Below, piece by piece: positions 15,914-24,188 of a DNA stretch of 64,000 nucleotides. The stretch is taken from positions 1,426,001-1,490,000 of the forward strand of contig CU207211.1 of the NCBI GenBank assembly GCA_000026125.1, read 5' to 3'. Made by a program: the position numbers and the translations under genes. Positions within the stretch are counted from its first letter, which is position 1; each line of letters begins with the position of its first letter. Source of the DNA: Herminiimonas arsenicoxydans (lineage in GTDB: Bacteria; Pseudomonadota; Gammaproteobacteria; Burkholderiales; Burkholderiaceae_D). Under the pieces are notes generated by a model that saw nothing but the letters and a program-made list of their open reading frames with translations, was not told where the DNA came from and made no database searches.

Positions 15914-17538
15914 GCCTCTTTCGCGACCTTGACCAGCGTTTCGCGCAGAAAGCGATACATCTTGGCCACGCGTTCGCTGTTCGGCATCAAGCCATCCAGT
16001 TGCGCCAGATAGCCGTTGACGCGTCTGACGTAAGAGCGATCCAGTCCTTTCTGGCTCATCCACAACAAATGCAGTTGCGCGGCAGCGAGCAGTACCCCGG
16101 TATTATCGGGTGTGGCGTCCAGCGCTTCCTCCAGTTTGGCCAGCGATTCATCGAACTGTCCGTTGCGCATCAGCCTGGTTGCTTCATCGACGATCAATGC
16201 GCCTGCACTGATCGCGTCATCGACGATTTTTTCAACCAGTGTTTCATTGCCGGTATCTTTCAGGACTTTGCGCGCCAGCGCCACCAGCCGTGCATTTTCA
16301 TGATCGGACTTGATCGCTTTCGCCATGATGCGCGCACCTTCTTCATGCATACCGAGGCAAAATGCCGCTTTCGCCAATGTCAGCGTATTGGTATCTGCAC
16401 GTATATCTGCAGCCAGTTCTTTGGCGGATTCAAAAGCAGCCTTGCCGGAAGCCATGTCACCCAGGGCGGCGAAGGCCTGCGCGGCGATGATTGCCTGCCG
16501 GCTGCAGAAACCAGGATCTTCATGATGATCTTGTGCAGCGACGCTCAGGATTTCCAGCGCGTTGCCGGCCTGGCCGATGTCGACATGCACCTGCGCCAGC
16601 GACAAGGCGTCCGACGCCTGCGCGGTCAGCGAACCGCGTGTGTGATTCAATGCTTTATCGTATGCGCTGCGCGCCTGCTCCAGATCGCCGACGCGGTAGG
16701 CAGCATCGCCGACCATGCGGCTGCGGCGTGCCGATGGAATGACGTTATACGATTTATTCAGAGCTTCCAATACCTGCTGATCCTCGCCCCGGGATTCGGC
16801 TATCTGCGCCAGCAAATCATAGGCATCGACGTATTGTGCATTTTTTTCCAGTACGCCTTGCACGATGATTTTCGCTTCCTCCAGCCGGCCTTCGGCCTGA
16901 TCGCAGCGTGCCAGCCCCAGTTTCGCCCATACCAGATCCTGACGCAGGCCCAGAGCCTGCAGATAGCTGCGGCGCGCCTCATCGTTTTGCCCCAATTCCA
17001 GTGCGGCGCCTGCCTTGGTTTTGAGTATGTCGACGATCCACTTAGGTTCTATTTTCAATACCCTGTCGCATTCGGCGATGGCGCCGGCCAGATCTTTTTT
17101 CTGCAGTCTGTCGGTGATCGGTTTTAATGCCTGCTTCCGGTCCAGCAAGCGCTCGATACGATCGGCAATCTTGCCGCCGGTGAGCGGCTTCACCATGTAC
17201 GCATCCGGCTGGAATTCGGCAGCGCTGGCAACGCTGTCGTAACTGCTCTCTGCCGTCACCATGAAAAACATTGCAGTAGGGGAGAGCAGTTTTTGCGAGC
17301 GCAGAAACTCCAGCATTTGCTGGCCGTTGGTTTCCTTGTTGAGGTTGTAATCGCAGATGATCACATCGTAGCTGGTGCTGCGGATGTACTTGATCGCATC
17401 GTTTGGCGTACCGGCCTGATCGACTTGCTCTATCCCTAACTGACCTAGCTGGGAGCGAATATTTTGTCGCATGGCCGGCATGTCGTCGACGACCAGCGCA
17501 CGGAGTTTCGCAAGACGGCTATTGAGGATGGTTGCCAT
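15910..17538 (-). CDS. Receiver domain protein with C-terminal TPR repeats
   Basis: A 542-residue cytoplasmic protein. Residues 10-130 form a response-regulator receiver with acidic pocket D18/D19, phosphoacceptor D63 (IICDYNLN), T95 and K117 (MVKPL). Residues 140 to the end are helical tetratricopeptide-like repeats (for example AECDRVLKIEPKW, ARRSYLQALGLRQDLVWAKLG and the AnaQYVDAYDLLAQ region). No DNA-binding or enzymatic output domain is present, so the output is probably protein-protein contact. Similar receiver-TPR proteins occur across proteobacteria, with poorly defined targets. It overlaps the kinase gene by 4 bases. Confidence 0.86.
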   Translation of the reverse strand: MATILNSRLAKLRALVVDDMPAMRQNIRSQLGQLGIEQVDQAGTPNDAIKYIRSTSYDVIICDYNLNKETNGQQMLEFLRSQKLLSPTAMFFMVTAESSYDSVASAAEFQPDAYMVKPLTGGKIADRIERLLDRKQALKPITDRLQKKDLAGAIAECDRVLKIEPKWIVDILKTKAGAALELGQNDEARRSYLQALGLRQDLVWAKLGLARCDQAEGRLEEAKIIVQGVLEKNAQYVDAYDLLAQIAESRGEDQQVLEALNKSYNVIPSARRSRMVGDAAYRVGDLEQARSAYDKALNHTRGSLTAQASDALSLAQVHVDIGQAGNALEILSVAAQDHHEDPGFCSRQAIIAAQAFAALGDMASGKAAFESAKELAADIRADTNTLTLAKAAFCLGMHEEGARIMAKAIKSDHENARLVALARKVLKDTGNETLVEKIVDDAISAGALIVDEATRLMRNGQFDESLAKLEEALDATPDNTGVLLAAAQLHLLWMSQKGLDRSYVRRVNGYLAQLDGLMPNSERVAKMYRFLRETLVKVAKEA

Positions 17539-17716
17539 GTAATGTGAGACATAAGGGATGCCTCATCATACATGGTGGCACCAGATTTAAAGCAAGTGTG
17601 GAAGCAAAGATACATTTGCAACGCTGATAAAGCCGGCATGCACACGCGGCCATCCTATGCATGCCGTTTCATCCGCCCATCGGCTGATGGCGCAAGCCCG
17701 CTATCAGCACTCAAAC

Positions 17717-18106
17717 TTAGTGGTGATAGCGATACTCTTGCGTATACCCGCCATAACCATACGACGCGGCTTTTACGTCCTGAACATGGATATAGCTTTC
17801 TTCGTGCAGATTCCCCAGAATGCGGGCGAATCCGGCAAACGCTTCCTTGATGTAAAGCGCCTTTTCATCCTTGGTGTTGGTTTCATCGGTGATCTTGATG
17901 TCGAAGTAGAAGCTGTTTTTCTTTTGCTCGCTGAGGGAGCGGCCTCCCACGATCCAGCTGTCGTGCTCGACAAAATCGATGGCGATCGCCGTTACTTCGC
18001 GTTTCTTTTTCAGAATGCGCGTCGTCAGATCCAGCAGCAGTTCGGATATCTGTCCGATCAATTCAGGTGATTTTTTTGCACTTACTTTCACATTCAGTAT
18101 GGGCAT
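17717..18106 (-). CDS. 4-oxalocrotonate tautomerase-superfamily protein
   Basis: A 129-residue protein starting MPILNVKVSAKKSPELIGQ. The Pro directly after Met becomes the catalytic N-terminal base in this superfamily. The length is twice that of the classic 60-residue 4-OT subunit, as in cis-CaaD/MSAD-like and tautomerase_2 proteins. The second half contains TKDEKALYIKEAF and an unusual Tyr/Gly-rich tail (ASYGYGGYTQEYRYHH). The substrate cannot be told from sequence. It lies directly downstream of the MarR-family gene on the same strand, with a copy of a shared 14-bp motif 20 bases before its start. Confidence 0.8.
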   Translation of the reverse strand: MPILNVKVSAKKSPELIGQISELLLDLTTRILKKKREVTAIAIDFVEHDSWIVGGRSLSEQKKNSFYFDIKITDETNTKDEKALYIKEAFAGFARILGNLHEESYIHVQDVKAASYGYGGYTQEYRYHH

Positions 18107-18119
18107 TTGAAACTCCTAT

Positions 18120-18139
18120 TAGTTTGCTATGCAACTATA
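18120..18139 (-). promoter_or_regulatory. Operator-like site before the tautomerase gene
   Basis: The 14-mer GCTATGCAACTATA (18126-18139) recurs exactly at 18599-18612. Together with flanking bases it makes an imperfect palindrome TAGTT-N8-AACTA. The position 20 bases before the tautomerase start, and the second copy before the MarR gene, suggest a binding site for that regulator. Confidence 0.5.
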
Positions 18140-18155
18140 TGGTTTAAAAAAATAC

Positions 18156-18590
18156 TCAGCCTATGACTGAGCGAACAGCTCTCACTTTGCTTACTGTTTC
18201 ATCAAAATGAGCGATACCTAATTCTTTTTTCAAACGTTTCGTTACTTCTCCGCTGGCAGCATCAAGCTGTTCCTGCATTACGACTCCCAAAGGAGTTGGC
18301 TGAATCGCAGACTCCCGACCATCACTCAGCGTTGCCTCACGCGTCAGCAAACCCATTTGTTGCAAACCATCAAGCGTGCGTGTAGCAGTTGAACGTGAAA
18401 TTGCCAATTCTTTAGCCAGTTCGCTTTGCAGCAAACCCGGTTTCTTCAGCACAACCCTGAGCATGAATGCCTGCGAAGGTGTTAGCCCGAAGGGCTTGAA
18501 CGCCTTGCTCCATACGCGTTCCAGAACGCGAGCCAGGGCAGTTGTGTTGAAGTAGAGGCAGTGATCGAACATAGAAGGATGATAGGTCAA
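18156..18590 (-). CDS. MarR-family transcriptional regulator
   Basis: A 144-residue winged-helix regulator. The recognition helix region is GLLQSELAKELAISRSTATRTLDGLQQMGLLTRE (its core is ELAISRSTATRTLDGL), followed by the wing DGRESAIQPTPLG. MarR proteins usually repress nearby genes and release DNA on binding small phenolics or oxidants. It stands between the tautomerase gene (same strand, downstream) and a divergent 2OG-Fe(II) oxygenase. Matching sites at 18120-18139 and 18593-18612 flank it, so autoregulation and control of the tautomerase are likely. The ligand is unknown. Confidence 0.88.
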   Translation of the reverse strand: MTYHPSMFDHCLYFNTTALARVLERVWSKAFKPFGLTPSQAFMLRVVLKKPGLLQSELAKELAISRSTATRTLDGLQQMGLLTREATLSDGRESAIQPTPLGVVMQEQLDAASGEVTKRLKKELGIAHFDETVSKVRAVRSVIG

Positions 18591-18592
18591 CT

Positions 18593-18612
18593 TAATTCGC
18601 TATGCAACTATA
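18593..18612. promoter_or_regulatory. Operator-like site between marR and the 2OG oxygenase
   Basis: Second exact copy of GCTATGCAACTATA, at 18599-18612, in the divergent spacer 9 bases before the marR start and about 80 before the oxygenase ATG. From here the regulator could act on both divergent genes. Confidence 0.5.
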
Positions 18613-18691
18613 ATTTATGCTTCTAAAGTGAGAGTGAGTGCATAATGAACAGACAGTTTGCGGCCGATTACGTTTTCAGAAAAACTCAATA

Positions 18692-19324
18692 ATGCTATTA
18701 GACCCACCTCATGCCCAGGCCGGCGTTAGTGATGTATTGCAATCGAAGATTTGCAATGATCTGGAAACACAAGGCTGGCTACAGCAGGATTTTTTTCTCC
18801 CGGATGACCTGACAATCGCATTGGCTGCCGAATGCAGGCAGATGAGCGCGACCGGTTCACTGAAATCGGCCGGTATTGGTCGTGCTGAGGGGCAGATGCT
18901 GCGCCCGGACATTCGTGGAGACCAGATTGCCTGGTTGAAAGCAGGGCAATCGATTCCATGCGATCGTTATCTGCAGATCATGGAAAATGTACGGATTGCG
19001 TTGAACCGCTCGCTTTACCTCGGCCTGGAAGAGTACGAGAGTCACTTCGCTATTTATTTGCCAGGTACCTGTTATCGCAAGCATCTGGATCGCTTCCGGG
19101 ATGATGACTGCCGTACTGTTTCAGCGGTGGTTTATCTCAATCCGGTTTGGTTGCCAGAGCAGGGTGGTGTTTTGCGCCTGCATATTGACGACACGCGTAC
19201 GGAAGATATTACGCCTTTGGGCGGTCGGCTCGTGTTGTTCATGTCTGCCGACATGCCGCATGAAGTGCTGCCGGCCACGCACGATCGTATGTCGCTGGCA
19301 GGCTGGTTCAGGCGTCGCGTCTGA
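18692..19324 (+). CDS. 2OG-Fe(II) oxygenase-family protein
   Basis: A 210-residue non-heme iron oxygenase of the prolyl-hydroxylase-like type, which couples substrate hydroxylation to decarboxylation of 2-oxoglutarate. The metal triad is visible as HLDRF (HxD) and PHEVLP, and the 2OG-binding Arg as RMSLAGWFRR at the C-terminus. I chose the ATG giving MLLDPPHAQ; an in-frame GTG at 18638 would add 18 residues without a better ribosome site. It is divergent from the MarR gene. The substrate is unknown. Confidence 0.84.
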   Translation: MLLDPPHAQAGVSDVLQSKICNDLETQGWLQQDFFLPDDLTIALAAECRQMSATGSLKSAGIGRAEGQMLRPDIRGDQIAWLKAGQSIPCDRYLQIMENVRIALNRSLYLGLEEYESHFAIYLPGTCYRKHLDRFRDDDCRTVSAVVYLNPVWLPEQGGVLRLHIDDTRTEDITPLGGRLVLFMSADMPHEVLPATHDRMSLAGWFRRRV

Positions 19325-19700
19325 GCAGATCAACTTTCCATGAGCTACTGAAACTCATCAACTCTTTCTGGCAGGAACGACATCGTTCCTTGGTGGCTGC
19401 GCTGCAAGTCAATTGTCTGCATCCTTTGCCTTGCAATGGTTGATGTCTCGTCTGAGTGCGTTGCAGCATCTGTACCCCGCTGCAGAGGATCGTCGTACAG
19501 TGGTGTTTACGCTAGGGTTAAAAGATGAGTGCAGTTGTTTCTGCGATGAGCGTCGACAACTGTCGTCGATACAAATAGCTAATTGACATCAAAAATAGAT
19601 TGCTTTGCTGCAAATTCGCATTTCGATTTGCTCAGTCCCAGCCGGCGTATCCCTCTGATTCTCCCTTTGTAAGCACCGTGAGATGGGGTGTCCTGCACGT
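19325..19700. other. Intergenic region without a recognisable gene
   Basis: About 375 bases between the oxygenase and the ArsR operator. No reading frame here has a convincing start or protein-like composition. GGAACGA and TCGTTCC at 19373-19388 can form a short hairpin that might end the oxygenase transcript. A TTGACATCAAAAA tract near 19582 is only half of an FNR-type site. Nothing else stands out. Confidence 0.5.
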
Positions 19701-19738
19701 TAAAATTTAATATCGTATAATTGCGATATTAAATTTTA
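19701..19738 (+). promoter_or_regulatory. Palindromic operator overlapping a TATAAT promoter, before arsR-type gene
   Basis: TAAAATTTAATATCG (19701-19715) and its exact complement CGATATTAAATTTTA (19724-19738) form a perfect 15-bp inverted repeat around an 8-base spacer. The spacer begins with TATAAT (19716-19721), a consensus -10. A further partial half-site (ATACGATATT) follows at 19742. The arrangement would let a dimeric ArsR-type protein block RNA polymerase directly. Confidence 0.72.
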
Positions 19739-19795
19739 AATAATACGATATTTGTTTCGCCTTTTAACGAAAAGCATATAGACAGGACAACCATC

Positions 19796-20092
19796 ATGGA
19801 CATAGATGCTATCCACAAGGCTTTGGCCAATCCGGTACGCAGGCAAATCCTGGCCTGGCTGAAGTCGCCTGGAGAGTACTTTGCCGAGCAGGAACATCCG
19901 CTCGATTTTGGCGTGTGCTGCGGCATGATCGACAAGCGTAGCGGTTTGTCGCAATCAACGATTTCAGCGCATCTGGCAACTTTGCAGGCGGCCGAACTCA
20001 TCGTGCCGCGGCGCATCGGTCAGTGGGTTTTCTTCAAACGTAATGAAGCCACGATTCGGGCCTTCCTGGAATCGATACACGGCGATCTGTAA
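19796..20092 (+). CDS. ArsR-family transcriptional repressor
   Basis: A 98-residue winged-helix regulator. It starts MDIDAIHKALANPVRRQILAWL, the usual ArsR opening, and has the recognition helix GLSQSTISAHLATLQAAELI and a basic wing (RRIGQWVFFKRNE). A Cys-Cys pair (FGVCCGMIDKR) lies just before the recognition helix. The pair may sense metals or electrophiles, but the classic ELCVCDL motif of arsenic sensors is absent. It leads a three-gene + strand cassette with an MFS exporter and an ene-reductase, behind a strong palindrome it probably binds. Confidence 0.9.
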   Translation: MDIDAIHKALANPVRRQILAWLKSPGEYFAEQEHPLDFGVCCGMIDKRSGLSQSTISAHLATLQAAELIVPRRIGQWVFFKRNEATIRAFLESIHGDL

Positions 20093-20116
20093 AGCCCTTA
20101 TTCAAAGAAAGACTGC

Positions 20117-21289
20117 ATGCCTTTAGCTTTACTCGTCCTGGCACTGAGCGCTTTTGCCATAGGTACCACCGAATTCGTGATCATGGGTTTGCTGCCGGAT
20201 GTGGCGCGCAGCCTGTCGGTATCAATCCCCAGCGCCGGCTGGCTGATCAGCGGTTATGCGCTGGGCGTTGCCATCGGTGCGCCGATCATGGCGGTGGCAA
20301 CGGCTTCCTTGCCGCGCAAACGTGCCTTGTTGTTATTGATGGGAATTTTCATCGTCGGTAACGTCTTGTGCGCAGTGGCGACGGATTACAACTTCCTGAT
20401 GGTGGCGCGGATTATCACGGCGCTGTGTCATGGCGCGTTCTTCGGTATCGGTTCTGTGGTTGCCGCAAGTCTGGTGCCGGAAAATAAAAAAGCATCGGCA
20501 GTTGCGCTGATGTTTACCGGTTTGACCTTGGCGAATGTGCTTGGCGTGCCGCTGGGTACCGCGCTGGGCCAAGTCGCCGGTTGGCAGATGCCGTTCAGGG
20601 TGGTCGCTGTATTTGGCGTGCTCTCGTTGATCGGTTTGTGGCGCGTAATGCCGGGCGGGCAGGATGAAGAAAAAACAGATCTGCGTGGGGAAATTGTTCA
20701 GTTGCGCAATGCCGGTTTGTGGGCAGCGCTGTCAACCACGATGCTGTTCTCTGCCGCTACTTTTGCCTTGTTTACTTACGTCGCTCCCTTGCTGGAAGAC
20801 GTGACACATCTGTCGCCACAAGGCATTACATGGACCTTGTTTTTGATCGGCCTTGGCTTGACGGTCGGTAATTACATCGGCGGTCGTCTGGCTGACTGGA
20901 GCCTGGGCACGGCATTGACGGGAATTTTTCTGGTGCTGGCGATTGTCAGTTCCATCGTGCGCTGGACCAGCCCGAGTTTGATCCCGGTAGAAATCAATCT
21001 TTTCCTGTGGGCGATGGTGTCCTTCGCGGCGGTCCCCGGTTTGCAGGTCAACGTCATGATATTCGGCAAGGCTGCGCCTAATCTGGCGGCGACATTGAAT
21101 ATCGGTGCGTTCAATTTAGGCAATGCGCTTGGGGCATGGGTGGGCGGCTCTGTCATCAGCGCCGGCTTTGGATTGCAAGCAGTACCGTTGGCAGCAGGCG
21201 TACTCGCGCTGACGGCAGTTTTGGCAATGCGCGTATCGCTGCGCCTTGCCCGCGACGAAGTATCGGCATGTGCCGTTGCTGTCGCTTGA
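20117..21289 (+). CDS. MFS transporter, DHA1 drug-efflux type (AraJ/YdhP-like)
   Basis: A 390-residue membrane protein with twelve hydrophobic segments. The N-terminus, FAIGTTEFVIMGLLPDVARSL, is the signature of the YdhP/AraJ/NepI branch of DHA1 exporters. The loop after helix 2 reads ATASLPRKRALL (the conserved GxxxDRxGRK-type motif in weak form). It starts 24 bases after the arsR-type gene and lies 28 bases before the ene-reductase. The cassette suggests export of a toxic compound, with reduction of reactive alkenes or quinones by the next enzyme. The true substrate is unknown. Confidence 0.88.
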   Translation: MPLALLVLALSAFAIGTTEFVIMGLLPDVARSLSVSIPSAGWLISGYALGVAIGAPIMAVATASLPRKRALLLLMGIFIVGNVLCAVATDYNFLMVARIITALCHGAFFGIGSVVAASLVPENKKASAVALMFTGLTLANVLGVPLGTALGQVAGWQMPFRVVAVFGVLSLIGLWRVMPGGQDEEKTDLRGEIVQLRNAGLWAALSTTMLFSAATFALFTYVAPLLEDVTHLSPQGITWTLFLIGLGLTVGNYIGGRLADWSLGTALTGIFLVLAIVSSIVRWTSPSLIPVEINLFLWAMVSFAAVPGLQVNVMIFGKAAPNLAATLNIGAFNLGNALGAWVGGSVISAGFGLQAVPLAAGVLALTAVLAMRVSLRLARDEVSACAVAVA

Positions 21290-21317
21290 TTTAAACCATT
21301 TTTCTGGAAAGTACATT

Positions 21318-22376
21318 ATGACGAATCATTTATTTACCCCGATTAAGGTTGGCGACATCACTCTTCCTAACCGCGTGATCATGGCCCCTCTGACGCGTTC
21401 GCGTGCAGTTGGCGGTGGTCGTGTGCCGAATGATCTGATGGTCGAATACTATGTGCAGCGCGCATCTGCAGGCTTGATCCTGAGTGAAGCGACTGCAGTC
21501 ACACCGCAGGGTGTCGGTTATGCCGATACGCCGGGCATCTGGTCGGATGAGCAGGTCGCAGGCTGGAAGAAGGTGACGGATGCAGTGCATAAGGCCGGTG
21601 GTCTTATCTCGCTGCAGTTGTGGCATGTCGGTCGCATCTCGCACCCGATGTTTCTGAATGGCGAATTACCGGTTGCGCCTAGCGCGATTCAGCCTGAAGG
21701 GCATGTCAGCATTGTGCGTCCGCAAGTGGGATACGTGACGCCGCGTGCATTGGAACTGGATGAAATTCCAGGCATCGTCGCCGCTTATCGCAAGGGCGCG
21801 GAAAATGCCAAGCTGGCCGGTTTCGACGGTGTTGAAGTACATGGCGCGAATGGCTACCTGCTGGATCAATTCCTGCAAAGCAGCACCAATCAGCGTACTG
21901 ACATCTATGGCGGCTCAATCGAAAATCGTGCGCGTCTGATGCTGGAAGTGGTTGATGTCTGTATCGAAGTATGGGGCGCTGGACGCGTCGGTTTGCATCT
22001 GGCACCGCGCGGTGATTCGCACGATTTGAGTGATGCAACGCCGGCGGAAACTTTCGGCTACGTTGCTGCCGAAATGGGCAAACGCGGTATCGCCTTCATT
22101 TGCGCGCGTGAATCGCTGGGTGAGAATCGCCTTGGTCCGCAATTGAAAAAGGCTTTCGGCGGTGTGTATATCGCCAATGAACAAATGACTAAAGAGACGG
22201 CAGCAAATGTGATTGCGACTGGTGAAGCGGATGCGGTTGCATTCGGCAAACTGTTCATCGCGAATCCGGATTTGCCGCGTCGTTTGAAGGATAACGCACC
22301 GCTTAATCCGGCACGTCCGGAAACCTTCTACAGCCCGACTGCAGAAGGCTATACCGATTATCCGGCGCTGGCCTGA
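21318..22376 (+). CDS. Alkene reductase, old yellow enzyme family (NemA-like)
   Basis: A 352-residue FMN-dependent NADPH oxidoreductase that reduces activated C=C bonds, nitroesters or N-ethylmaleimide-type electrophiles. Seen motifs include the FMN-binding opening FTPIKVGDITLPNRVIMAPLTR, the SLQLWHVGRISHP stretch, and VEVHGANGYLLDQFLQ with STNQRTDIYGGSIENRAR, the OYE substrate and FMN site. I chose the ATG at 21318, which has a GGAAA site; the frame stays open upstream inside the MFS gene. It is the last gene of the ArsR cassette. Confidence 0.93.
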   Translation: MTNHLFTPIKVGDITLPNRVIMAPLTRSRAVGGGRVPNDLMVEYYVQRASAGLILSEATAVTPQGVGYADTPGIWSDEQVAGWKKVTDAVHKAGGLISLQLWHVGRISHPMFLNGELPVAPSAIQPEGHVSIVRPQVGYVTPRALELDEIPGIVAAYRKGAENAKLAGFDGVEVHGANGYLLDQFLQSSTNQRTDIYGGSIENRARLMLEVVDVCIEVWGAGRVGLHLAPRGDSHDLSDATPAETFGYVAAEMGKRGIAFICARESLGENRLGPQLKKAFGGVYIANEQMTKETAANVIATGEADAVAFGKLFIANPDLPRRLKDNAPLNPARPETFYSPTAEGYTDYPALA

Positions 22377-22449
22377 TTGATCTGTTCCACCATGCGGGCG
22401 ATTTGATCGATCGCCTGCACGGTGAGCAACTCTCTGCACATCAACTATC

Positions 22450-22833
22450 TCAGCCGACGATGAAAGGCTGTTTGCTGAGCGCGACCGCAATGATGTAGGC
22501 GAATACAGCCAAGGCGGCAAGGAAGGCGCGCAATCGCTTTGCCCTGGTTTTTCCGCGTTTCAGTGCAATCGTGCCCAGGCCAATGTAAACAATCAGTGCA
22601 ATCACTTTTGCGGTCAGCCAGTTTTGTACAAACGGATACTGCTGGCTCCATACGACCATCGCCACTGCGCTTGCCAGCAGCGCAGTGTCCACGATGTGCG
22701 GGGTAATTCTCAGCCAGCGTTGCTGCAATGCCAGTGACTGACGCAGCATCAGCATGCCCCGCAGTAAAAAAAGACTGATACTCAAGACAGCGCAAGTGAT
22801 GTGCAGATGCTTGAGCGCGATATAGCTGATCAT
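22450..22833 (-). CDS. SirB2-family membrane protein
   Basis: A 127-residue protein with four hydrophobic segments, starting MISYIALKHLHITCAVLSISLFLLRG. The KxxHxxxAxxSxxxFxxRG pattern identifies SirB2, a family of small inner-membrane proteins of unknown function. A lysine/arginine-rich loop (KRGKTRAKRLR) precedes the last helix. Its start overlaps the stop of the GNAT gene as ATGA, so the two are probably co-translated. Confidence 0.85.
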   Translation of the reverse strand: MISYIALKHLHITCAVLSISLFLLRGMLMLRQSLALQQRWLRITPHIVDTALLASAVAMVVWSQQYPFVQNWLTAKVIALIVYIGLGTIALKRGKTRAKRLRAFLAALAVFAYIIAVALSKQPFIVG

Positions 22834-23144
22834 TCGATGTTTCCAATATTGAAGATGCGCCGACTTTCCGGCGTAAGCAGATCAAGGTATTGTGGATGCT
22901 TGCGTAGATAATTCACCATAAAGCCGCAAATCGGTACCACCTGTCTGCCCTGGTTGCGCACATATTCCATCGCCTGAGCGGCAACTTTGGAGCCATATCC
23001 CTGGCCGGCAAGAGCAGGAGGCACTTCGGTATGCGTAATCATGCAGATCTCGCCGAACACGTAATACTCGACAAAGCCGAACAGCTGATCTTCATTCCGC
23101 CATTCGTAACGTTCGATGCTGCTTTCGTTTTCCCGCTGGTTCAT
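22830..23144 (-). CDS. GNAT-like N-acetyltransferase, small YjdJ type
   Basis: A 104-residue protein of the minimal GNAT_acetyltr_2 type. It has the hydrophobic strand ITHTEVPPALAGQGYGSKVAAQAMEYVRNQG (acetyl-CoA loop GQGYGS) and the terminal core VPICGFMVNYLRKHPQY typical of this group. Members are known as small acetyltransferase-like proteins without a settled substrate. It overlaps the SirB2 gene downstream by 4 bases. Confidence 0.86.
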   Translation of the reverse strand: MNQRENESSIERYEWRNEDQLFGFVEYYVFGEICMITHTEVPPALAGQGYGSKVAAQAMEYVRNQGRQVVPICGFMVNYLRKHPQYLDLLTPESRRIFNIGNIE

Positions 23145-23240
23145 GCAAGTGATGAGTAAATTTTTTCTGCATTGATGGAAATAGGCAAAACATCATGAGA
23201 TGATACATTGATTCAGGCAGAATTTATTCGGAGAACAAGC

Positions 23241-23675
23241 ATGGAAAATGAAAATACGACTGTTCAACTGAGCAAGCTGACACGTCAACCGGACGATTGC
23301 AGCCGCGTGCTGGTTGCTGCGCTGGAGTCAGGCGATATTGAAACGTCGGTTGCATTGTATGAACCGAGTGCAGTCCTGTTCAAGAAGTCGGGCGAAACCA
23401 TGACCGGTCTGGATGCGATACGCGAGAATAATGCCGGTGTGATCGCCTTGAAACCGAAATTCACGATCGAGTTCATCACTTTCACGCTCAGCGGCGACGG
23501 GACATTGGCGACCAATCGGATGAAGGCGAATCTGGCGTTTGTCAAACCGGATGGAACGCTGGTGAATACCAGCGTGGATACGCTGGAAGTATTGCGCAGG
23601 CAGGCGGATGGATCGTGGCGCTACATCATCGACGATCCCTACGGCAGTATGCGAGCAGGCATGAAACAGCGTTAG
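23241..23675 (+). CDS. SnoaL-like / DUF4440-type NTF2-fold protein
   Basis: A 144-residue protein of the NTF2-like fold. Typical features are VLVAALESGDIETSVALYEPSAVLF (alpha-helix and first strand), the G-T/L loop GLDAIRENNAGV, and WRYIIDDPYGS near the end. Such proteins can be enzymes or binding proteins, and sequence alone does not say which. The start is set at the ATG preceded by GGAGAACAAGC; the upstream frame has no better site. No partner gene is evident. Confidence 0.75.
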   Translation: MENENTTVQLSKLTRQPDDCSRVLVAALESGDIETSVALYEPSAVLFKKSGETMTGLDAIRENNAGVIALKPKFTIEFITFTLSGDGTLATNRMKANLAFVKPDGTLVNTSVDTLEVLRRQADGSWRYIIDDPYGSMRAGMKQR

Positions 23676-23706
23676 GGTGCTGCCATGCCTGCTACGGTAA
23701 CGGCGA

Positions 23707-24111
23707 TTACTTGGCTTTTTCTCTGCGGCTCAGAAACTGTTCCAGGTCTGCTGTGCGATGCACGGCATGCAGACGCATGCAGCTGAAGTATTCGACATCC
23801 TGCAAGACGCTGCCCGTATTGTAGATATTGATGGTTTTGCAGTCCTGCTCGACGAACCCGCTCCAGGCCTGCTGCGCGAGCTTCAACTGTTTTTTGACGG
23901 CTGGATAAGGAATGCCGGCGACGTCCTTGGCTGGCATTTGTGCTTGCAGTGCCTGGTAAGTGCTATCGAGTTTGGTGCTGGCTTTTTTATATTCTTCTTT
24001 GGCGCAAGCGCTCATTTCCTGCGCCGAACCCTTGCCGATACAAGGATCGATCTGCTGGGCAAAGGCTGAAAAAGGAAGCAGGGCCAAAAAGAGCAAAGTG
24101 ATTTTTTTCAT
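23707..24111 (-). CDS. LprI-like secreted protein (lysozyme inhibitor LprI family, DUF1311)
   Basis: A 134-residue exported protein. The signal peptide MKKITLLFLALLPFSAFA is followed by a mature domain with four cysteines (IDPC, MSACAKEEY, QDCKTIN and FSCMRLH). The spacing CAKEEYKKASTKLDSTYQALQA fits the LprI/DUF1311 helix pair. The name derives from a mycobacterial lysozyme inhibitor; most proteobacterial members have no tested function. An FNR-like site lies about 85 bases upstream. Confidence 0.8.
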   Translation of the reverse strand: MKKITLLFLALLPFSAFAQQIDPCIGKGSAQEMSACAKEEYKKASTKLDSTYQALQAQMPAKDVAGIPYPAVKKQLKLAQQAWSGFVEQDCKTINIYNTGSVLQDVEYFSCMRLHAVHRTADLEQFLSRREKAK

Positions 24112-24188
24112 CGTATCCCTGGCGAAAAAATTAATAAAAATAAGTGACTGGACAGAAAACAGCGTACCGCGACAGCTTGCGTCATATT

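Noticed and set aside
16000..17127. 375-residue open frame on the + strand
   Set aside because: Opposite the receiver-TPR gene, which has clear phosphorylation-site residues; no motif in the shadow frame.
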